64,000 nt of DNA from Woeseiaceae bacterium (GCA_021773075.1 JAJFKT010000014.1:1-64000); one strand, 5' to 3'. Positions 51,446 through 62,286 are shown, counted from the first letter of the stretch. Made by a program: numbers and translations. The notes: generated from the sequence alone by a model not told the origin.

Positions 51446-52975
51446 ATGAACGCTACTCCCGCAAAGAATGTCGACTCCGCTGAAATAATCGGCCACTTCA
51501 TAAACAACGCGGATGTTGCCGACGACAATCGGCCGCAACCCGTGAGCAACCCCGCTACCGGACAGGTGACAAAGCACGTCGCTATGGCATCACAGCAGAC
51601 GGTTGAAGATGCGATTGCAGCGGCAGAGGCGGCATTTCCCGGGTGGCGTAACACGCCGCCCGCGAAGCGCGCTCGTATCATGTTCCGCTTTAAGCAATTG
51701 CTTGAGGAGCACGCAGATGAGATTGCGGCCGCAATTACCGATGAGCACGGCAAGGTGGTTGACGACGCGATGGGTGAGTTCGGTCGCGGTGTTGAAGTCG
51801 TGGACTACGCCTGCGGAATTCCGGAGTTGTTAAAGGGTGAATACTCGAAAAACGTCGGCCCCGGCATAGATAGCTGGTCTGACTTTCAACCCTTGGGCGT
51901 TGTCGCCGGAATCACACCATTCAATTTTCCTGCGATGGTCCCAATGTGGATGTACCCGATGGCGATCGCCTGCGGAAATACCTTCGTATTGAAACCTTCC
52001 GAGAAAGACCCAACGGCACCCATGCTCGCCGCACGCTTATTGAAGGAAGCTGGATTGCCTGACGGTGTATTTAATCTCGTTAATGGCGACAAGGAAGCGG
52101 TCGATACATTGCTGAACGACGATCGAGTACAGGCAATCAGTTTCGTCGGGTCAACCCCCATTGCGGAATACATCTACAGCACCGGTACGAAAAACGGCAA
52201 GCGTGTGCAGGCTCTCGGCGGCGCGAAAAACCATGCCATCGTCATGCCTGACGCGGATATCGACAACGCTGTGAACGCGCTGATCGGTGCGGCCTTCGGT
52301 TCTTGTGGTGAACGTTGCATGGCAATATCAGTTGCAGTTTGCATCGGCGATGAAGTCGCGGATTCTGTCGTAAGTAAGCTGCAAGCGGAGATCGCTGGCC
52401 TCAAGGTCGGCTCCGGCACGGACGTTTCGAATCACATGGGCCCACTTATTACCGATGCCCATTTCGAGAAAGTTCGTAACTATGTTGATCTCGGCGTGGA
52501 AGAAGGCGCCGATCTCGTTGTTGACGGCCGCGGTCTGGTCGTCGAAGGGCTCGAAGATGGATATTTCCTCGGGCCCTGTCTGTTCGACAACGTAACTGAA
52601 GACATGCGCATCTATCAGGAAGAAATCTTCGGTCCGGTCTTGTGCGTTGTACGCGCTGAGTCCGAAGAACAGGCGATGCAACTGATCAACGATCACGAAT
52701 ACGGCAACGGTACCTGTATCTTTACCCGTGACGGCGAAGCCGCGCGCTATTTTGCCGATAATATTCAGGTGGGTATGGTCGGTATCAACGTGCCATTGCC
52801 TGTGCCGGTGTCGTACCACAGCTTCGGTGGCTGGAAACGCTCATTATTTGGTGATCTGTTCGCTTATGGTCCTGACAGTGTCCGTTTCTATACACGCCGC
52901 AAGACCATCACACAACGGTGGCCATCCGGCGGCGTACGTGAAAAAGCGCAATTCGCCTTCCCCGGGCGCCAATAA
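51446..52975 (+). CDS. mmsA: CoA-acylating (methyl)malonate-semialdehyde dehydrogenase
   Basis: From the ATG at 51446 the protein has 509 residues; GGAG at 51436-51439 is a well-placed ribosome site. The catalytic Cys is in GSCGERCMAISVAV and the NAD-binding FVGSTPIAEYIYS and GITPFNFPAMVPMWM are family hallmarks. It oxidises malonate or methylmalonate semialdehyde to acetyl-CoA or propionyl-CoA with loss of CO2. It follows the aminotransferase in a two-step beta-alanine (or valine/thymine) breakdown. Confidence 0.93.
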   Translation: MNATPAKNVDSAEIIGHFINNADVADDNRPQPVSNPATGQVTKHVAMASQQTVEDAIAAAEAAFPGWRNTPPAKRARIMFRFKQLLEEHADEIAAAITDEHGKVVDDAMGEFGRGVEVVDYACGIPELLKGEYSKNVGPGIDSWSDFQPLGVVAGITPFNFPAMVPMWMYPMAIACGNTFVLKPSEKDPTAPMLAARLLKEAGLPDGVFNLVNGDKEAVDTLLNDDRVQAISFVGSTPIAEYIYSTGTKNGKRVQALGGAKNHAIVMPDADIDNAVNALIGAAFGSCGERCMAISVAVCIGDEVADSVVSKLQAEIAGLKVGSGTDVSNHMGPLITDAHFEKVRNYVDLGVEEGADLVVDGRGLVVEGLEDGYFLGPCLFDNVTEDMRIYQEEIFGPVLCVVRAESEEQAMQLINDHEYGNGTCIFTRDGEAARYFADNIQVGMVGINVPLPVPVSYHSFGGWKRSLFGDLFAYGPDSVRFYTRRKTITQRWPSGGVREKAQFAFPGRQ

Positions 52976-53058
52976 GTTCTGACGCCGACCTCCAAATGGC
53001 CGCCAACGGCGACCATTTGGAGGTTACAATCGCTGTCCCACTGAATTTGGAGACAGCG

Positions 53059-53934
53059 ATGAAGAATCTGGCTTTCTTATTTTTGCTTGCAGCGCCGCTT
53101 GCATCTGCTCAGGACTGGATGGCGACATCGTTCGAGCACACCGAAGTTTCACCCGGCATTTACCTGCTAACAGGCGCGGACGGCGAAATGCCAGTCGGTG
53201 CCACTGGTTTGCTGGTGGGTGATGAGTACGTCGTGCTAATTGACGACAGCTTTGCGCAACTGGGTGCGGCGTTGCTCGAGAAAGTCGAAGAACTCGCCGG
53301 CCGACCGGCCGACTTCATTATCAATACGCATGCCCATGGCGATCATACGGGCTCCAATCAATTTCAGGCTGAGCAGGGTGCGATTATCGTTGGTCACGAT
53401 AATCTTCGCAGCCGTATGGAAAGCGACGAGCAACAAAACACTGGCCCTGGTGCGTTGCCAGTCATTACGTTTTCGAACGAAATGACTTTTCACCTGAATG
53501 GGCATGAGGCCTACGTTTTCCATCTGCCAACGGCACACACAGACGGTGATGCGGCGATCCTGTTTCGCGAAGCCAATGTCATCGCGTCAGGCGACCTCTT
53601 GTTTCGAGGGATGTTTCCATTTATCGACCTGGACAGCGGCGGCAGTGTTTCCGGCTATAAGGCTGCCATGCAAAAGCTGATCGATATGGCCGATGACGAA
53701 ACCCGGTTTCTGCCGGGTCATGGACCTGTTGCGTCACGCGCGGACGTGCAACAAGACCTCGACATGTTGACCGATGCAGAGGCCCGTGTGAAAGCGCTTG
53801 TAGACAAGGGCATGAGTGAAGAAGAACTCCTTGCAGCGAATCCACTCAGCATTTATCACGATGAGTACAACTGGGGCTTCATCACTACAGAGCGCATGAC
53901 GCAAGCACTCATCCACTCACTGACCACGGACTGA
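53059..53934 (+). CDS. Secreted metallo-beta-lactamase-fold hydrolase
   Basis: From the ATG at 53059 the protein has 291 residues; GGAG at 53049-53052 is upstream. A signal peptide (about 1-18, ending ASAQ) leads to the MBL fold with INTHAHGDHTGSN (HxHxDH), LPTAHTDGDAAI and RFLPGHGPVAS, which bind two zinc ions. The substrate is not predictable. It stands 84 nt after mmsA and 8 nt before an M20 peptidase, so it may belong to that operon, where it could hydrolyse a periplasmic amide or ester. Confidence 0.87.
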   Translation: MKNLAFLFLLAAPLASAQDWMATSFEHTEVSPGIYLLTGADGEMPVGATGLLVGDEYVVLIDDSFAQLGAALLEKVEELAGRPADFIINTHAHGDHTGSNQFQAEQGAIIVGHDNLRSRMESDEQQNTGPGALPVITFSNEMTFHLNGHEAYVFHLPTAHTDGDAAILFREANVIASGDLLFRGMFPFIDLDSGGSVSGYKAAMQKLIDMADDETRFLPGHGPVASRADVQQDLDMLTDAEARVKALVDKGMSEEELLAANPLSIYHDEYNWGFITTERMTQALIHSLTTD

Positions 53935-53941
53935 GAGCCAA

Positions 53942-55348
53942 ATGGACAATAAAAAGACGGTTGAATTCGTAAACGCAATGTGGGATGACGAGATCATTCC
54001 GCAAATTTCCGAATACATAAAGATCCCCAACAAATCGCCGCACTTTGATCCCGATTGGGACCAGCATGGTCATATGGAAACTGCGGTCGTCATGCTGGAG
54101 GCCTGGTGCAAGACTCAGCCGATCAAAGACATGAGTATAGAAGTCGTGCGAATTGAGGGTCGTACTCCGATCCTGTTTCTCGACATCCCCGGTGACTCCG
54201 AAGACGTGGTGCTGCTATACGGTCACTATGATAAGCAACCGGAATTCAGCGGCTGGGACGATGATCTCGATCCCTGGACGCCCGTTATCAAAGACGGCAA
54301 GTTGTACGGCCGCGGCGGCGCTGATGATGGCTATTCTACGTTCGGCTCGCTAACCGCGATCCGGGCATTGCAGGAACAGGGAATTCCTCACGCGCATTGT
54401 GTAGTGATCATCGAAGGCTGCGAGGAAAGCGGCAGTTTTGATTTGCCCTACTACATCGACCTGCTCGAGGATCGCATCGGTTCGCCCGATTTGGTCGTTT
54501 GCCTTGATGCCGAATGCGGGAACTACGACCAGTTGTGGTGTACGACATCATTGCGCGGCAACCTGACCGGAACCTTGCGAGTTGATGTCCTTACCGAGGG
54601 CGTGCATTCGGGGACCGCGAGCGGGGTCGTGCCCTCCAGTTTCCGCACCGCGAGGCAACTGATCAGCCGCATCGAAGATGAGTCCAACGGTCAAATTCTC
54701 ACGCAAGGATTGCACGTCGAAATCCCGCAGCAACGACTGCAACAAGCCGAGCTTGCGGCGCAGACATTACAGGCTCTAACCTACGAGAAATTTCCATGGG
54801 CCGTTGATGACCCCTCACCGAACGAATCGCATACAGAGCTTCTGCTCAACAACACCTGGCGGCCAACCTTGTCCGTAACCGGCGCAGAAGGAATGCCCGC
54901 GATGATTGACGCTGGTAACGTGCAACTGCCCTATGTGAAATTAAAACTGTCGTTTCGGCTGCCACCGACTTGCGATGCGAACGACGCAGCCAGCGCCGTC
55001 AAGGCTGAGCTTGAAGCAGACAAGCCGCCACTTGCCAAGGTCTCATTCGACGTCGAGTCGACCATGGCGGGTTGGAATGCACCGGAGGTCGCAGACTGGC
55101 TTGAGGCGTCAATGCACAAGGCATCTGACGCCTTTTTCGGTAAACCGTCCATGTACATGGGTACTGGCGGCACGATTCCGTTCATGGGAATGCTCGGCGA
55201 ACGATTCCCGGACGCTCAATTCCTGATTACGGGACTACTTGGACCGAAGTCGAATGCACATGGGCCGAATGAATTCCTGCACATTGAAACCGGCAAGCGC
55301 CTGACGAGTTGTGTTGCACAGGTCCTTGAGGATCATTATCAAAGATAA
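53942..55348 (+). CDS. M20 family metallopeptidase (carnosinase / cytosolic non-specific dipeptidase-like)
   Basis: The protein has 468 residues. The zinc ligands are in LLYGHYDKQPEFSGW, YGRGGADDGYS (bridging Asp) and IEGCEESGSFD (catalytic Glu), and LDAECGNYDQ; the dimerisation domain is about 200-340. Size and motifs match the CNDP2/PepV-like branch that cuts dipeptides such as carnosine. The lack of a signal peptide places it in the cytoplasm. With the omega-aminotransferase and mmsA upstream it would release beta-alanine from carnosine or similar dipeptides. That link is inference. Confidence 0.85.
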   Translation: MDNKKTVEFVNAMWDDEIIPQISEYIKIPNKSPHFDPDWDQHGHMETAVVMLEAWCKTQPIKDMSIEVVRIEGRTPILFLDIPGDSEDVVLLYGHYDKQPEFSGWDDDLDPWTPVIKDGKLYGRGGADDGYSTFGSLTAIRALQEQGIPHAHCVVIIEGCEESGSFDLPYYIDLLEDRIGSPDLVVCLDAECGNYDQLWCTTSLRGNLTGTLRVDVLTEGVHSGTASGVVPSSFRTARQLISRIEDESNGQILTQGLHVEIPQQRLQQAELAAQTLQALTYEKFPWAVDDPSPNESHTELLLNNTWRPTLSVTGAEGMPAMIDAGNVQLPYVKLKLSFRLPPTCDANDAASAVKAELEADKPPLAKVSFDVESTMAGWNAPEVADWLEASMHKASDAFFGKPSMYMGTGGTIPFMGMLGERFPDAQFLITGLLGPKSNAHGPNEFLHIETGKRLTSCVAQVLEDHYQR

Positions 55349-55354
55349 TTCGAC

Positions 55355-56203
55355 CTAGGAACGGCTATACGTCAACGATGTGATTTGCTCAGAAATCAGG
55401 CCGATCAGAAAGATGATCACGGATGCGCTGAATAGCAGCATGCTCATATTAGTGAAACGGCCTGAAGCGATATAGGTGTATGCGTAGTAGCCAATACCGG
55501 TTGTAAAAAACAGGCCGCTGGCTGGCAGGAATATCTTCAATGGCGAGTACAAAGTCGCGATTTTGAAGATAATGATTAGAAAGCGAACGCCGTCACGAAT
55601 CGGCCGGATATGACTCTTGCCAACGCGGGTCGCCGCCGTGATCGGCTCAAAGGTCAGCGGGTAGCCGCTACGCAGGAATGCCATTGTAATCGTCGTGGGA
55701 TAGGAAAATCCGTTCGGTAGCAGGTACAAAAATTGTTTGAATTTCTCCGCACGAGCAACTCTAAAGCCGGACGTAAGATCCAGAATTTTTCTTCCGCTCA
55801 TTACCGAAGCAATTTTGTTGTACAAGCCATTCGCGAACAATCGTCCAACGCTGGCGTGTGAGCCGGTATCGCGCGCCCCAACCGCCATGTCGTAGCCATT
55901 GTCCAACTGCTTGATTAGCGGAGCGAGTTCTGCCGCATCGTGTTGCCCATCACCATCCATGAAAGCAATGAGATCGCCAGTTGCCGCACGGGCACCGGAC
56001 TTCACTGCGGCGCCATTACCAAGGCTCTCCGGGTGCGAAATAACCCTGGCGCCCGCGGCTTCAGCGACTTTCGCCGTATCGTCAGTCGAACCGTCGTTAA
56101 CGACGATAATTTCTGCATCCGAAAAATGCTCACGAGCCCCCGAGACTACGTCACCTATCGCCCCTGCTTCATTTTTCGCCGGAATAACTATTGAAAGTGA
56201 CAT
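55355..56203 (-). CDS. GT2 glycosyltransferase, polyprenyl-phosphate type
   Basis: The protein has 282 residues. A DPM1/GtrB-like GT2 domain (about 1-210) has IVIPAKNEAGAIGDVV, VVNDGSTDDTAKVAE and FMDGDGQHDAAELA (metal-binding DxD-type). Two C-terminal membrane helices follow (about 205-225 and 240-265). It probably loads a sugar onto a polyprenyl phosphate for envelope glycan or O-antigen decoration. It follows oadB on the same strand by 17 nt, without a functional link. Confidence 0.88.
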   Translation of the reverse strand: MSLSIVIPAKNEAGAIGDVVSGAREHFSDAEIIVVNDGSTDDTAKVAEAAGARVISHPESLGNGAAVKSGARAATGDLIAFMDGDGQHDAAELAPLIKQLDNGYDMAVGARDTGSHASVGRLFANGLYNKIASVMSGRKILDLTSGFRVARAEKFKQFLYLLPNGFSYPTTITMAFLRSGYPLTFEPITAATRVGKSHIRPIRDGVRFLIIIFKIATLYSPLKIFLPASGLFFTTGIGYYAYTYIASGRFTNMSMLLFSASVIIFLIGLISEQITSLTYSRS

Positions 56204-56220
56204 TGGTTGGATTCCATTAA

Positions 56221-57351
56221 TTACGAGGCAAACATTATCATGATGCCCGCGGCAACCGCCGAACCGATAACGCCCGCAACATTTGGGCCCATCGCATGCA
56301 TCAGGAGAATGTTTTGCGGATTGGCCTCGAGACCGACTTTGTTCGCAACTCTGGCAGCCATCGGCACAGCCGAAACGCCAGCGGCTCCGATCAAGGGGTT
56401 GATCGGAGTACTGGAAATCTTGTTGAGCATTTTGCCCATCAACAAACCGCTTGCCGTTCCGATAGCGAACGCGACCATACCCAGTAACAGAATGCCGAGT
56501 GTACTCATAACCAGGAATTGATCAGCACTGAGCTTCGATCCGACAGCCAGACCGAGGAAAATTGTGACGATGTTGATCAGTGCATTTTGGGTAGTGTCCG
56601 ACAGGCGATCAACAACGCCGCATTCGCGCATTATATTGCCGAAACACAACATACCAAGTAACGGTGCGGCCGTCGGCAGCAGCAAAGCGACAAGCAACAG
56701 CAACAGCAGCGGAAAAATTATTCGCTCGGCCTTGGAAACCTCGCGCAGTTGCACCATCTCAATTCGCCGTTCAGCTTCGCTCGTGAGAAGTTTCATGATC
56801 GGCGGCTGAATCAACGGCACTAGTGCCATGTAGGAATACGCCGCAACGGCGATAGCACCAAGCAGATTCGGCGCAAGCTGGCCCGCGACGTAAATTGCTG
56901 TAGGTCCATCAGCACCGCCGATAATGCCGATAGCCGCTGCCTCGCGCAGCGTGAAATCCATGACACCCAATTCGGTGAGCCCGAGCGCACCGAGCAAAGT
57001 TGCGAAAATTCCAAACTGTGCCGCAGCACCGAGAAACAGTGTTTTTGGATTCGCCAACAAGGGACCGAAATCGGTGAGCGCGCCGACGCCCATGAAAATG
57101 ATCAATGGAAACGCGCCGGATTTGATGCCGACTTCATACGCGAGATACAAGAGTCCACCGGGCTCGGCGATGCCAGCTCCCGGAATATTACTCAGGAGTC
57201 CACCAAAGCCGATAGTCACAAGCAATAGAGGCTCGAATTTCTTGACGATGCCCAGATACAGCAAGAGCAAACAAACTGCGAGCATGGAAATTTGGCCGCC
57301 ACTGATCTGGTAGATACCAGACTCGACCCATATTTGTCGGATCAGCTCCAT
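56221..57351 (-). CDS. oadB: Sodium-translocating oxaloacetate decarboxylase, beta subunit
   Basis: The protein has 376 residues and about nine to eleven membrane helices, matching OadB/GcdB. The Na+-site residues are in [15 protein letters not shown] (Asp essential in characterised OadB) and [11 protein letters not shown]. The subunit decarboxylates the carboxybiotin delivered by OadA and exports two sodium ions, so the sodium gradient can be used for uptake or motility. The gene is 3 nt from oadA. An in-frame extension is not needed: the start [14 protein letters not shown] is normal. Confidence 0.95.
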   Translation of the reverse strand: MELIRQIWVESGIYQISGGQISMLAVCLLLLYLGIVKKFEPLLLVTIGFGGLLSNIPGAGIAEPGGLLYLAYEVGIKSGAFPLIIFMGVGALTDFGPLLANPKTLFLGAAAQFGIFATLLGALGLTELGVMDFTLREAAAIGIIGGADGPTAIYVAGQLAPNLLGAIAVAAYSYMALVPLIQPPIMKLLTSEAERRIEMVQLREVSKAERIIFPLLLLLLVALLLPTAAPLLGMLCFGNIMRECGVVDRLSDTTQNALINIVTIFLGLAVGSKLSADQFLVMSTLGILLLGMVAFAIGTASGLLMGKMLNKISSTPINPLIGAAGVSAVPMAARVANKVGLEANPQNILLMHAMGPNVAGVIGSAVAAGIMIMFAS

Positions 57352-57354
57352 TGG

Positions 57355-59115
57355 CTAGCCTATGGAGACCATGGCATCGCCTACCTTTACGGCGTCGCCC
57401 TCGCTGACAAAAACGTCTGCGACAATTCCGGACCGGGGTGAACTTATTACCGTCTCCATTTTCATTGCTTCGACGACAAGCAGTGGATCACCTTCGGCGA
57501 CTGTCTGACCTGGCGTGACATGAACTTTGAAAATATTGCCCGCCAGCACAGCCTTTACAGCTTCACCTGATCCAGCCGGCACCGCTGCCGGAGCTGCGGC
57601 GACTGCGCCAAGCTGACCGTTTTCAGCAACTTCGACAGTGAATGACTTGCCATTGACGCGAACCGAGTAAACGCCGGATCCACCTGATGCGGCGGGTGGT
57701 GCGGCAATAACGTCTGTCTCACCGCCCGGCGCTGGTTCGAAGGCGTCAGGATTGTCGCGGTTTTCGAGGAACTTGGTTCCTATCTGCGGAAACAGAGCGT
57801 AGGTCAGTACATCGTCCACAACATCTTTCGCGAGCGAGATACCCTTTTCCTTCGCGATCCGTTGCAGCTCGGCAGTCTGATTGTCGAGCTCAGGCTCGAG
57901 CAAGTCGGCCGGTCGACAGGAAATCGGATCGGCGCCTTGCAATACTTTCGCCTGAATATCGGCGTTTACTGGCAACGGTGTTGCTCCGTACTCGCCCTTC
58001 AATATGCCTGCAGTCTCGTTGCTAATAGTTGCGTATCGAGCTCCAGACAAAACGTTTATTACGGCTTGCGAACCCACGATTTGAGACGTCGGCGTCACCA
58101 GCGGCAGCATGCCAAGGTCTTCACGAACACGCGGGATCTCTTCCAGTACCTCGTCGATTTTTTCGCTGGCGTTCTGCTCTCGTAGCTGATTCTCAAGATT
58201 GGTCAACATGCCACCCGGAACCTGCGCTACAAGAATGCGCGAGTCGACACCGCGCAGTGAGCCTTCGAATTTCGCGTATTTTTTCCGAACCTCACGAAAA
58301 TAGGCAGCAATTTCTTCGATGGGGACTACGTCGAGCCCTGTATCACGTTCCGTACCCTCCAAGGTTGCAACCAGTGACTCGGTAGATGAATGGCCGTAGG
58401 TCATGCTCATCGAAGAAACAGCCGTATCGACATTGTCGATACCCGCCTCAATCGCTTTTAGATAGGTCGCGGTAGACAAACCCGTCGTCGCATGACATTG
58501 CATGTGAATCGGAATCTCCACCGCCGCTTTGAGCCGACTGACCAATTCATAGGCAACATAGGGGCGCAACAAACCCGCCATATCCTTGATACAAATTGAG
58601 TGTGCGCCCATATCCTCAATGCGCTTACCCATATCAACCCAAAGGTCGACGGTATGCACATGGCTCACTGTGTAGGACATAGTGCCCTGTGCGTGCTTGT
58701 CGACGGCCAAGGTCGCTTTGACAGCCGTTTCGAGATTCCTTAAATCATTCAACGCATCGAAAATTCGAAATACGTCGACGCCATTAACTGCGCAACGTTC
58801 TACAAACTTTTCGACGAGATCATCAGCATAGTGTCGATAGCCGAGTATGTTCTGTCCGCGGAATAACATTTGCTGCGGCGTATTCGGCATAGCCGCTTTC
58901 AGGAGCCGAATTCGTTCCCAGGGATCCTCGCCAAGATAGCGAATACACGAATCGAAAGTCGCACCTCCCCAGGATTCCATTGACCAGTAACCGATTTGAT
59001 CGAGCTTCTCCGCAATCGGCAACATATCGTCGATACGCATCCGCGTAGCGAGTAAGCTCTGGTGCGCGTCGCGCAACACCAGCTCGGTTATTCCAAGTGG
59101 TTTCTTATCAGTCAT
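57355..59115 (-). CDS. oadA: Oxaloacetate decarboxylase, alpha subunit
   Basis: The protein has 586 residues. The carboxyltransferase barrel (about 1-470) starts [14 protein letters not shown] and has [20 protein letters not shown] with zinc-binding His; a proline/alanine-rich linker follows; and the biotinyl domain ends the protein, with the biotin lysine in VEAMKMET at 552. It transfers the carboxyl group of oxaloacetate to biotin. The order oadG-oadA-oadB (57-59 kb) forms an operon. The Ala/Pro linker (about 490-530) is typical. Confidence 0.96.
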   Translation of the reverse strand: MTDKKPLGITELVLRDAHQSLLATRMRIDDMLPIAEKLDQIGYWSMESWGGATFDSCIRYLGEDPWERIRLLKAAMPNTPQQMLFRGQNILGYRHYADDLVEKFVERCAVNGVDVFRIFDALNDLRNLETAVKATLAVDKHAQGTMSYTVSHVHTVDLWVDMGKRIEDMGAHSICIKDMAGLLRPYVAYELVSRLKAAVEIPIHMQCHATTGLSTATYLKAIEAGIDNVDTAVSSMSMTYGHSSTESLVATLEGTERDTGLDVVPIEEIAAYFREVRKKYAKFEGSLRGVDSRILVAQVPGGMLTNLENQLREQNASEKIDEVLEEIPRVREDLGMLPLVTPTSQIVGSQAVINVLSGARYATISNETAGILKGEYGATPLPVNADIQAKVLQGADPISCRPADLLEPELDNQTAELQRIAKEKGISLAKDVVDDVLTYALFPQIGTKFLENRDNPDAFEPAPGGETDVIAAPPAASGGSGVYSVRVNGKSFTVEVAENGQLGAVAAAPAAVPAGSGEAVKAVLAGNIFKVHVTPGQTVAEGDPLLVVEAMKMETVISSPRSGIVADVFVSEGDAVKVGDAMVSIG

Positions 59116-59120
59116 TATTA

Positions 59121-59336
59121 TTAATTCGCCGTATTGCTTCGGTGCCTGCTTATCGCCGCTGTAATGGCCGCAACCTCTTCATCGCTGATATCACTGTCAT
59201 TCGCGACAGGCGTAAATCGCATTGCTATCGCCGACATCAGCGACATCCCGATAACGAGAATCGTCAGGAATACGAAGACCGTACCCATACCGACCAGCAT
59301 GAGCGTAATACCTTGATCCAAAAGAGATGTTTCCAT
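59121..59336 (-). CDS. oadG: Oxaloacetate decarboxylase, gamma subunit
   Basis: The protein has 71 residues. One membrane helix (about 12-35, [21 protein letters not shown]) and a short hydrophilic tail fit OadG, which anchors the alpha subunit and binds zinc. The tail here is short ([16 protein letters not shown]). It starts the oadGAB operon; its stop is 5 nt before oadA. The tail's AAIxxHR pattern is common in OadG. Confidence 0.88.
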   Translation of the reverse strand: METSLLDQGITLMLVGMGTVFVFLTILVIGMSLMSAIAMRFTPVANDSDISDEEVAAITAAISRHRSNTAN

Positions 59337-59386
59337 TGAAACTTCTAATAAGCCTGCGACAACGGCCGATTATAGCGGAACAATTA

Positions 59387-61348
59387 CTAAAGGTGTTCCT
59401 CGATAAAATCCGCCATCGCACGCAATGCCTCCGTCCGTGTATCGGCCTGGGTCAGCCAGTGATCCTCGCCCTTGAGTTCTTTGTAGACGACCACTTTGCC
59501 CGCCTTCTTCAGTGCTTTTCGCATTTTCCGACTTTGTTCGATCAGGACGACCGTATCGTCTTTACCATGCAACAGCAAAACGGGCGCCTGGAAATTTTCA
59601 GCGTGTCTTACCGGCGATATCGATCTCAAAAAACCCCGATCAGCCAACTCCGACCCAACCTGATCTTGCCAGTAGCTAAACACCCAATGGTCCTTGCCGT
59701 GCTCGCTGCGCTCCGATTCCAGCATTGCATGGAGATCAGAAACGCCTGCAAGAGAGACAATACACTTGTACATCTGCGGTGAAAACGCACCCGCAGCGAG
59801 AGCTGCGTATCCGCCGTAACTACTCCCAACAACACAGACTCGATCCTCGTCGACCACGCCTTTCTCAATCAGGTATTGCACGCCGTCATCGAGATCCGAC
59901 TGCATTTTTCGGCCCCATTCACCGCGACCGGCCAGCTCAAAAGTTGGGCCGAAACCGTCGGAACCACGAAATTGCGGTTGCAGCACGACGTAGCCACGGC
60001 TGGCAAAGTACTGTGCCATCCAGTCGAAACCGAAAACATCGTGACTGGACGGCCCCCCATGAGGCATAAGAATAAGTGGCGCATTACCAGTTTCATAGAT
60101 GTCCTGCATCGCTGTAACGAGAGCCGGAATCTTCAGGCCATCACGCGCTTCATACTCATGAACATATACGTCGGCTATCCTTGACTCGTCGATCTCAGGT
60201 CTTGCAACACCAATAGCGCTAATTTCGCCAGGTTGCCTACTATCAATCAGCAGATACTGTCCGGAGGTCCATTTGCCCTCGACATAAAACACCAGTTTGC
60301 TTTTGTCCGAACTCCAGGACACCAACCGCGTGGACGTATTCGGAAACCCCGCTTGAATGCTTTGTACTCGAGCGTTTAATTCTTCGTCGAAAAAATGATA
60401 GCTCGGAAAAAAACCTGCATAGGCAACACCGAGCACGACGCGACTGAGATCCTTAATCACGTGTGACACCTGCGTGTTTTTCCGTTCGAGAATTGGCTCC
60501 GAGATGGAACCGTCGTCAATGCTCATATGGTAGTACTGATCCGAATTGGTCTCCAAATTTGTGGTCAGTAATACCAGCGCAGAAAAGTCAGAGTTCATGC
60601 CAACCAGACTAATCTCCGGTATATCTGTCTCCAGTTCGTACAGCAGTTGGTCTTTCTTACTATCGACACGCCAAATTTGATGCAGGTCTTTTGACTGATC
60701 AAAATCCTCTCGAACTAGCGCTTCACTCCGAGAATTCATAAACCAGTCGACCGTATCCGTCTTTCCGTACTCCACCGTCGTTTCCGTTTGACCGTCCAAT
60801 TTATAATGGAATATCCCGTAGCTGGGATCCTCGTTACTTCTCGTCTTGCGAAAAGCTGGAATGAAAACTGAATGATCTTCCTCATCTACGCTGATTACCC
60901 GCCCAAGCCCACTTTGGTAAGGGAAGATCTTGGCACGCCGCATCAAGCTGTGAATTTCGCCGTTTCGAAGATTGAAGTCGTATGCGGCTGAATAATCAAA
61001 GGCGCCACGCACCTTTTGAGCCCTGACAGTCCTGCCGACAATTAGTAGCAAGTTATTGTTTCCGGCGAAAAACAGAGATCTCGGATTCACCGCATCTGCA
61101 TCGGCGGAGTTAATGAAATCTGATTCTTGGAAATCATAAACGACGATCCGGTCCTGACTAGAATCGGCCTGGCGTCTTGCCATTCGGTTTCCATCAGGCG
61201 AGATCACAACCAGACTGATTTGTGGGAGCGATCCGTATGCTTCCAGTGGAGCGAGCTCTTGAGCGCTCGCACTTGCTACGATCATGTTTGGCACTAAGAT
61301 GCTTGCCGTGACGAGAACGAGCCATTTCCCAAAGCCAGACAGATTCAT
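59387..61348 (-). CDS. Secreted S9 family serine peptidase, second copy
   Basis: The protein has 653 residues. A signal peptide (about 1-29, ending SASAQE) is followed by a propeller-like region and an alpha/beta hydrolase (about 400-650). The triad is Ser510 in GSSYGGYAA, Asp598 in HGKDDTV and His630 in GEDHWL. It is only distantly related to the S9 protein at 269-2242 and lies next to unrelated genes. A role in peptide degradation is assumed. It is divergent from the lipase-like gene with a 146-bp gap that contains an imperfect hairpin (about 61384-61402). Confidence 0.9.
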   Translation of the reverse strand: MNLSGFGKWLVLVTASILVPNMIVASASAQELAPLEAYGSLPQISLVVISPDGNRMARRQADSSQDRIVVYDFQESDFINSADADAVNPRSLFFAGNNNLLLIVGRTVRAQKVRGAFDYSAAYDFNLRNGEIHSLMRRAKIFPYQSGLGRVISVDEEDHSVFIPAFRKTRSNEDPSYGIFHYKLDGQTETTVEYGKTDTVDWFMNSRSEALVREDFDQSKDLHQIWRVDSKKDQLLYELETDIPEISLVGMNSDFSALVLLTTNLETNSDQYYHMSIDDGSISEPILERKNTQVSHVIKDLSRVVLGVAYAGFFPSYHFFDEELNARVQSIQAGFPNTSTRLVSWSSDKSKLVFYVEGKWTSGQYLLIDSRQPGEISAIGVARPEIDESRIADVYVHEYEARDGLKIPALVTAMQDIYETGNAPLILMPHGGPSSHDVFGFDWMAQYFASRGYVVLQPQFRGSDGFGPTFELAGRGEWGRKMQSDLDDGVQYLIEKGVVDEDRVCVVGSSYGGYAALAAGAFSPQMYKCIVSLAGVSDLHAMLESERSEHGKDHWVFSYWQDQVGSELADRGFLRSISPVRHAENFQAPVLLLHGKDDTVVLIEQSRKMRKALKKAGKVVVYKELKGEDHWLTQADTRTEALRAMADFIEEHL

Positions 61349-61494
61349 TGCAATTCTCCCATGATAGAATTTCGGCGGCAGGGCAAAAGACTATCGTCTT
61401 TGCATGCCAATTTCGACATGATTTACAGGTGCTGCAGCATCTCTGCGAGCGAATATTGGTGTGCGCATAGCCCCTCACTTGGAAGATTCATCAG

Positions 61495-62283
61495 ATGAAC
61501 CTCTCTCGACAAACGATAGCCTGCGCAACGCTGCTCACGGCACTCCTGATCGCAGCATGCGCAAGCCAACCCCGAACCGAGGTAGTAACGGCCACGAACA
61601 CGCAGGAGTGCGTTGTTCTTTTGCACGGCCTAAATCGAAGTTGGAGAGCCATGCGACCCATGGCAGCCTCGCTGCAGAAGGTCGGCTTTACAACAGTAAA
61701 TGTTGACTATCCGTCGCAGAGTGGACCCATCGAATTGATTGCTCCGGAGGTCGTGACGCTCGGTCTCGGGGAATGCCGTAAGTCCGGTGCCCAGAAAATT
61801 CATTTTGTAACACACTCGCTAGGTGGCATTTTGCTGCGCTATCAGAATAAGCATTTACCGATTCCAGACCTTGGACGTGTCGTAATGCTTGGCCCGCCGA
61901 ATAAGGGCAGTGAGATCATTGACAAGACGCGGGACTGGCCGGGTTTTGAGATGTTCAGTGGCGAAGCCGGTGCACAGCTAGGTACCGATGCTGACAGCAT
62001 GCCGGTCAGGTTGGGGCCTGTCGAATTCGAACTCGGCGTCATTGCAGGTACCGGCACCATTAACATTTTCACCTCTGCCATGCTGCCCAACCCGGACGAC
62101 GGTAAGGTCTCTGTCGCGAGCACCAGGATTGAGGGCATGAATGACTTTCTGATCGTCGGCAATTCGCACCGCTATATTGCTCGCAGCGATATCGTGTTCA
62201 GAAATACCGAGTCGTTTCTCCGCGACGGCACATTTCTGGCCGCAGACAAAGCAGCGGCAGACAAAGAGGTCGAGGGCGAGTAG
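61495..62283 (+). CDS. Lipase-like alpha/beta hydrolase lipoprotein
   Basis: The protein has 262 residues. The start LLIAACASQ is a lipoprotein signal (Cys22). The hydrolase core opens ECVVLLHGLNRSWRAM and has the nucleophile in HFVTHSLGGILLRY (GxSxG-like THSLGG). The family includes PGAP1-like and triacylglycerol lipase-like proteins that act on esters. Its cell position (outer membrane, facing either side) cannot be told. It converges with creD 3 nt away. Confidence 0.85.
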   Translation: MNLSRQTIACATLLTALLIAACASQPRTEVVTATNTQECVVLLHGLNRSWRAMRPMAASLQKVGFTTVNVDYPSQSGPIELIAPEVVTLGLGECRKSGAQKIHFVTHSLGGILLRYQNKHLPIPDLGRVVMLGPPNKGSEIIDKTRDWPGFEMFSGEAGAQLGTDADSMPVRLGPVEFELGVIAGTGTINIFTSAMLPNPDDGKVSVASTRIEGMNDFLIVGNSHRYIARSDIVFRNTESFLRDGTFLAADKAAADKEVEGE

Positions 62284-62286
62284 TCA

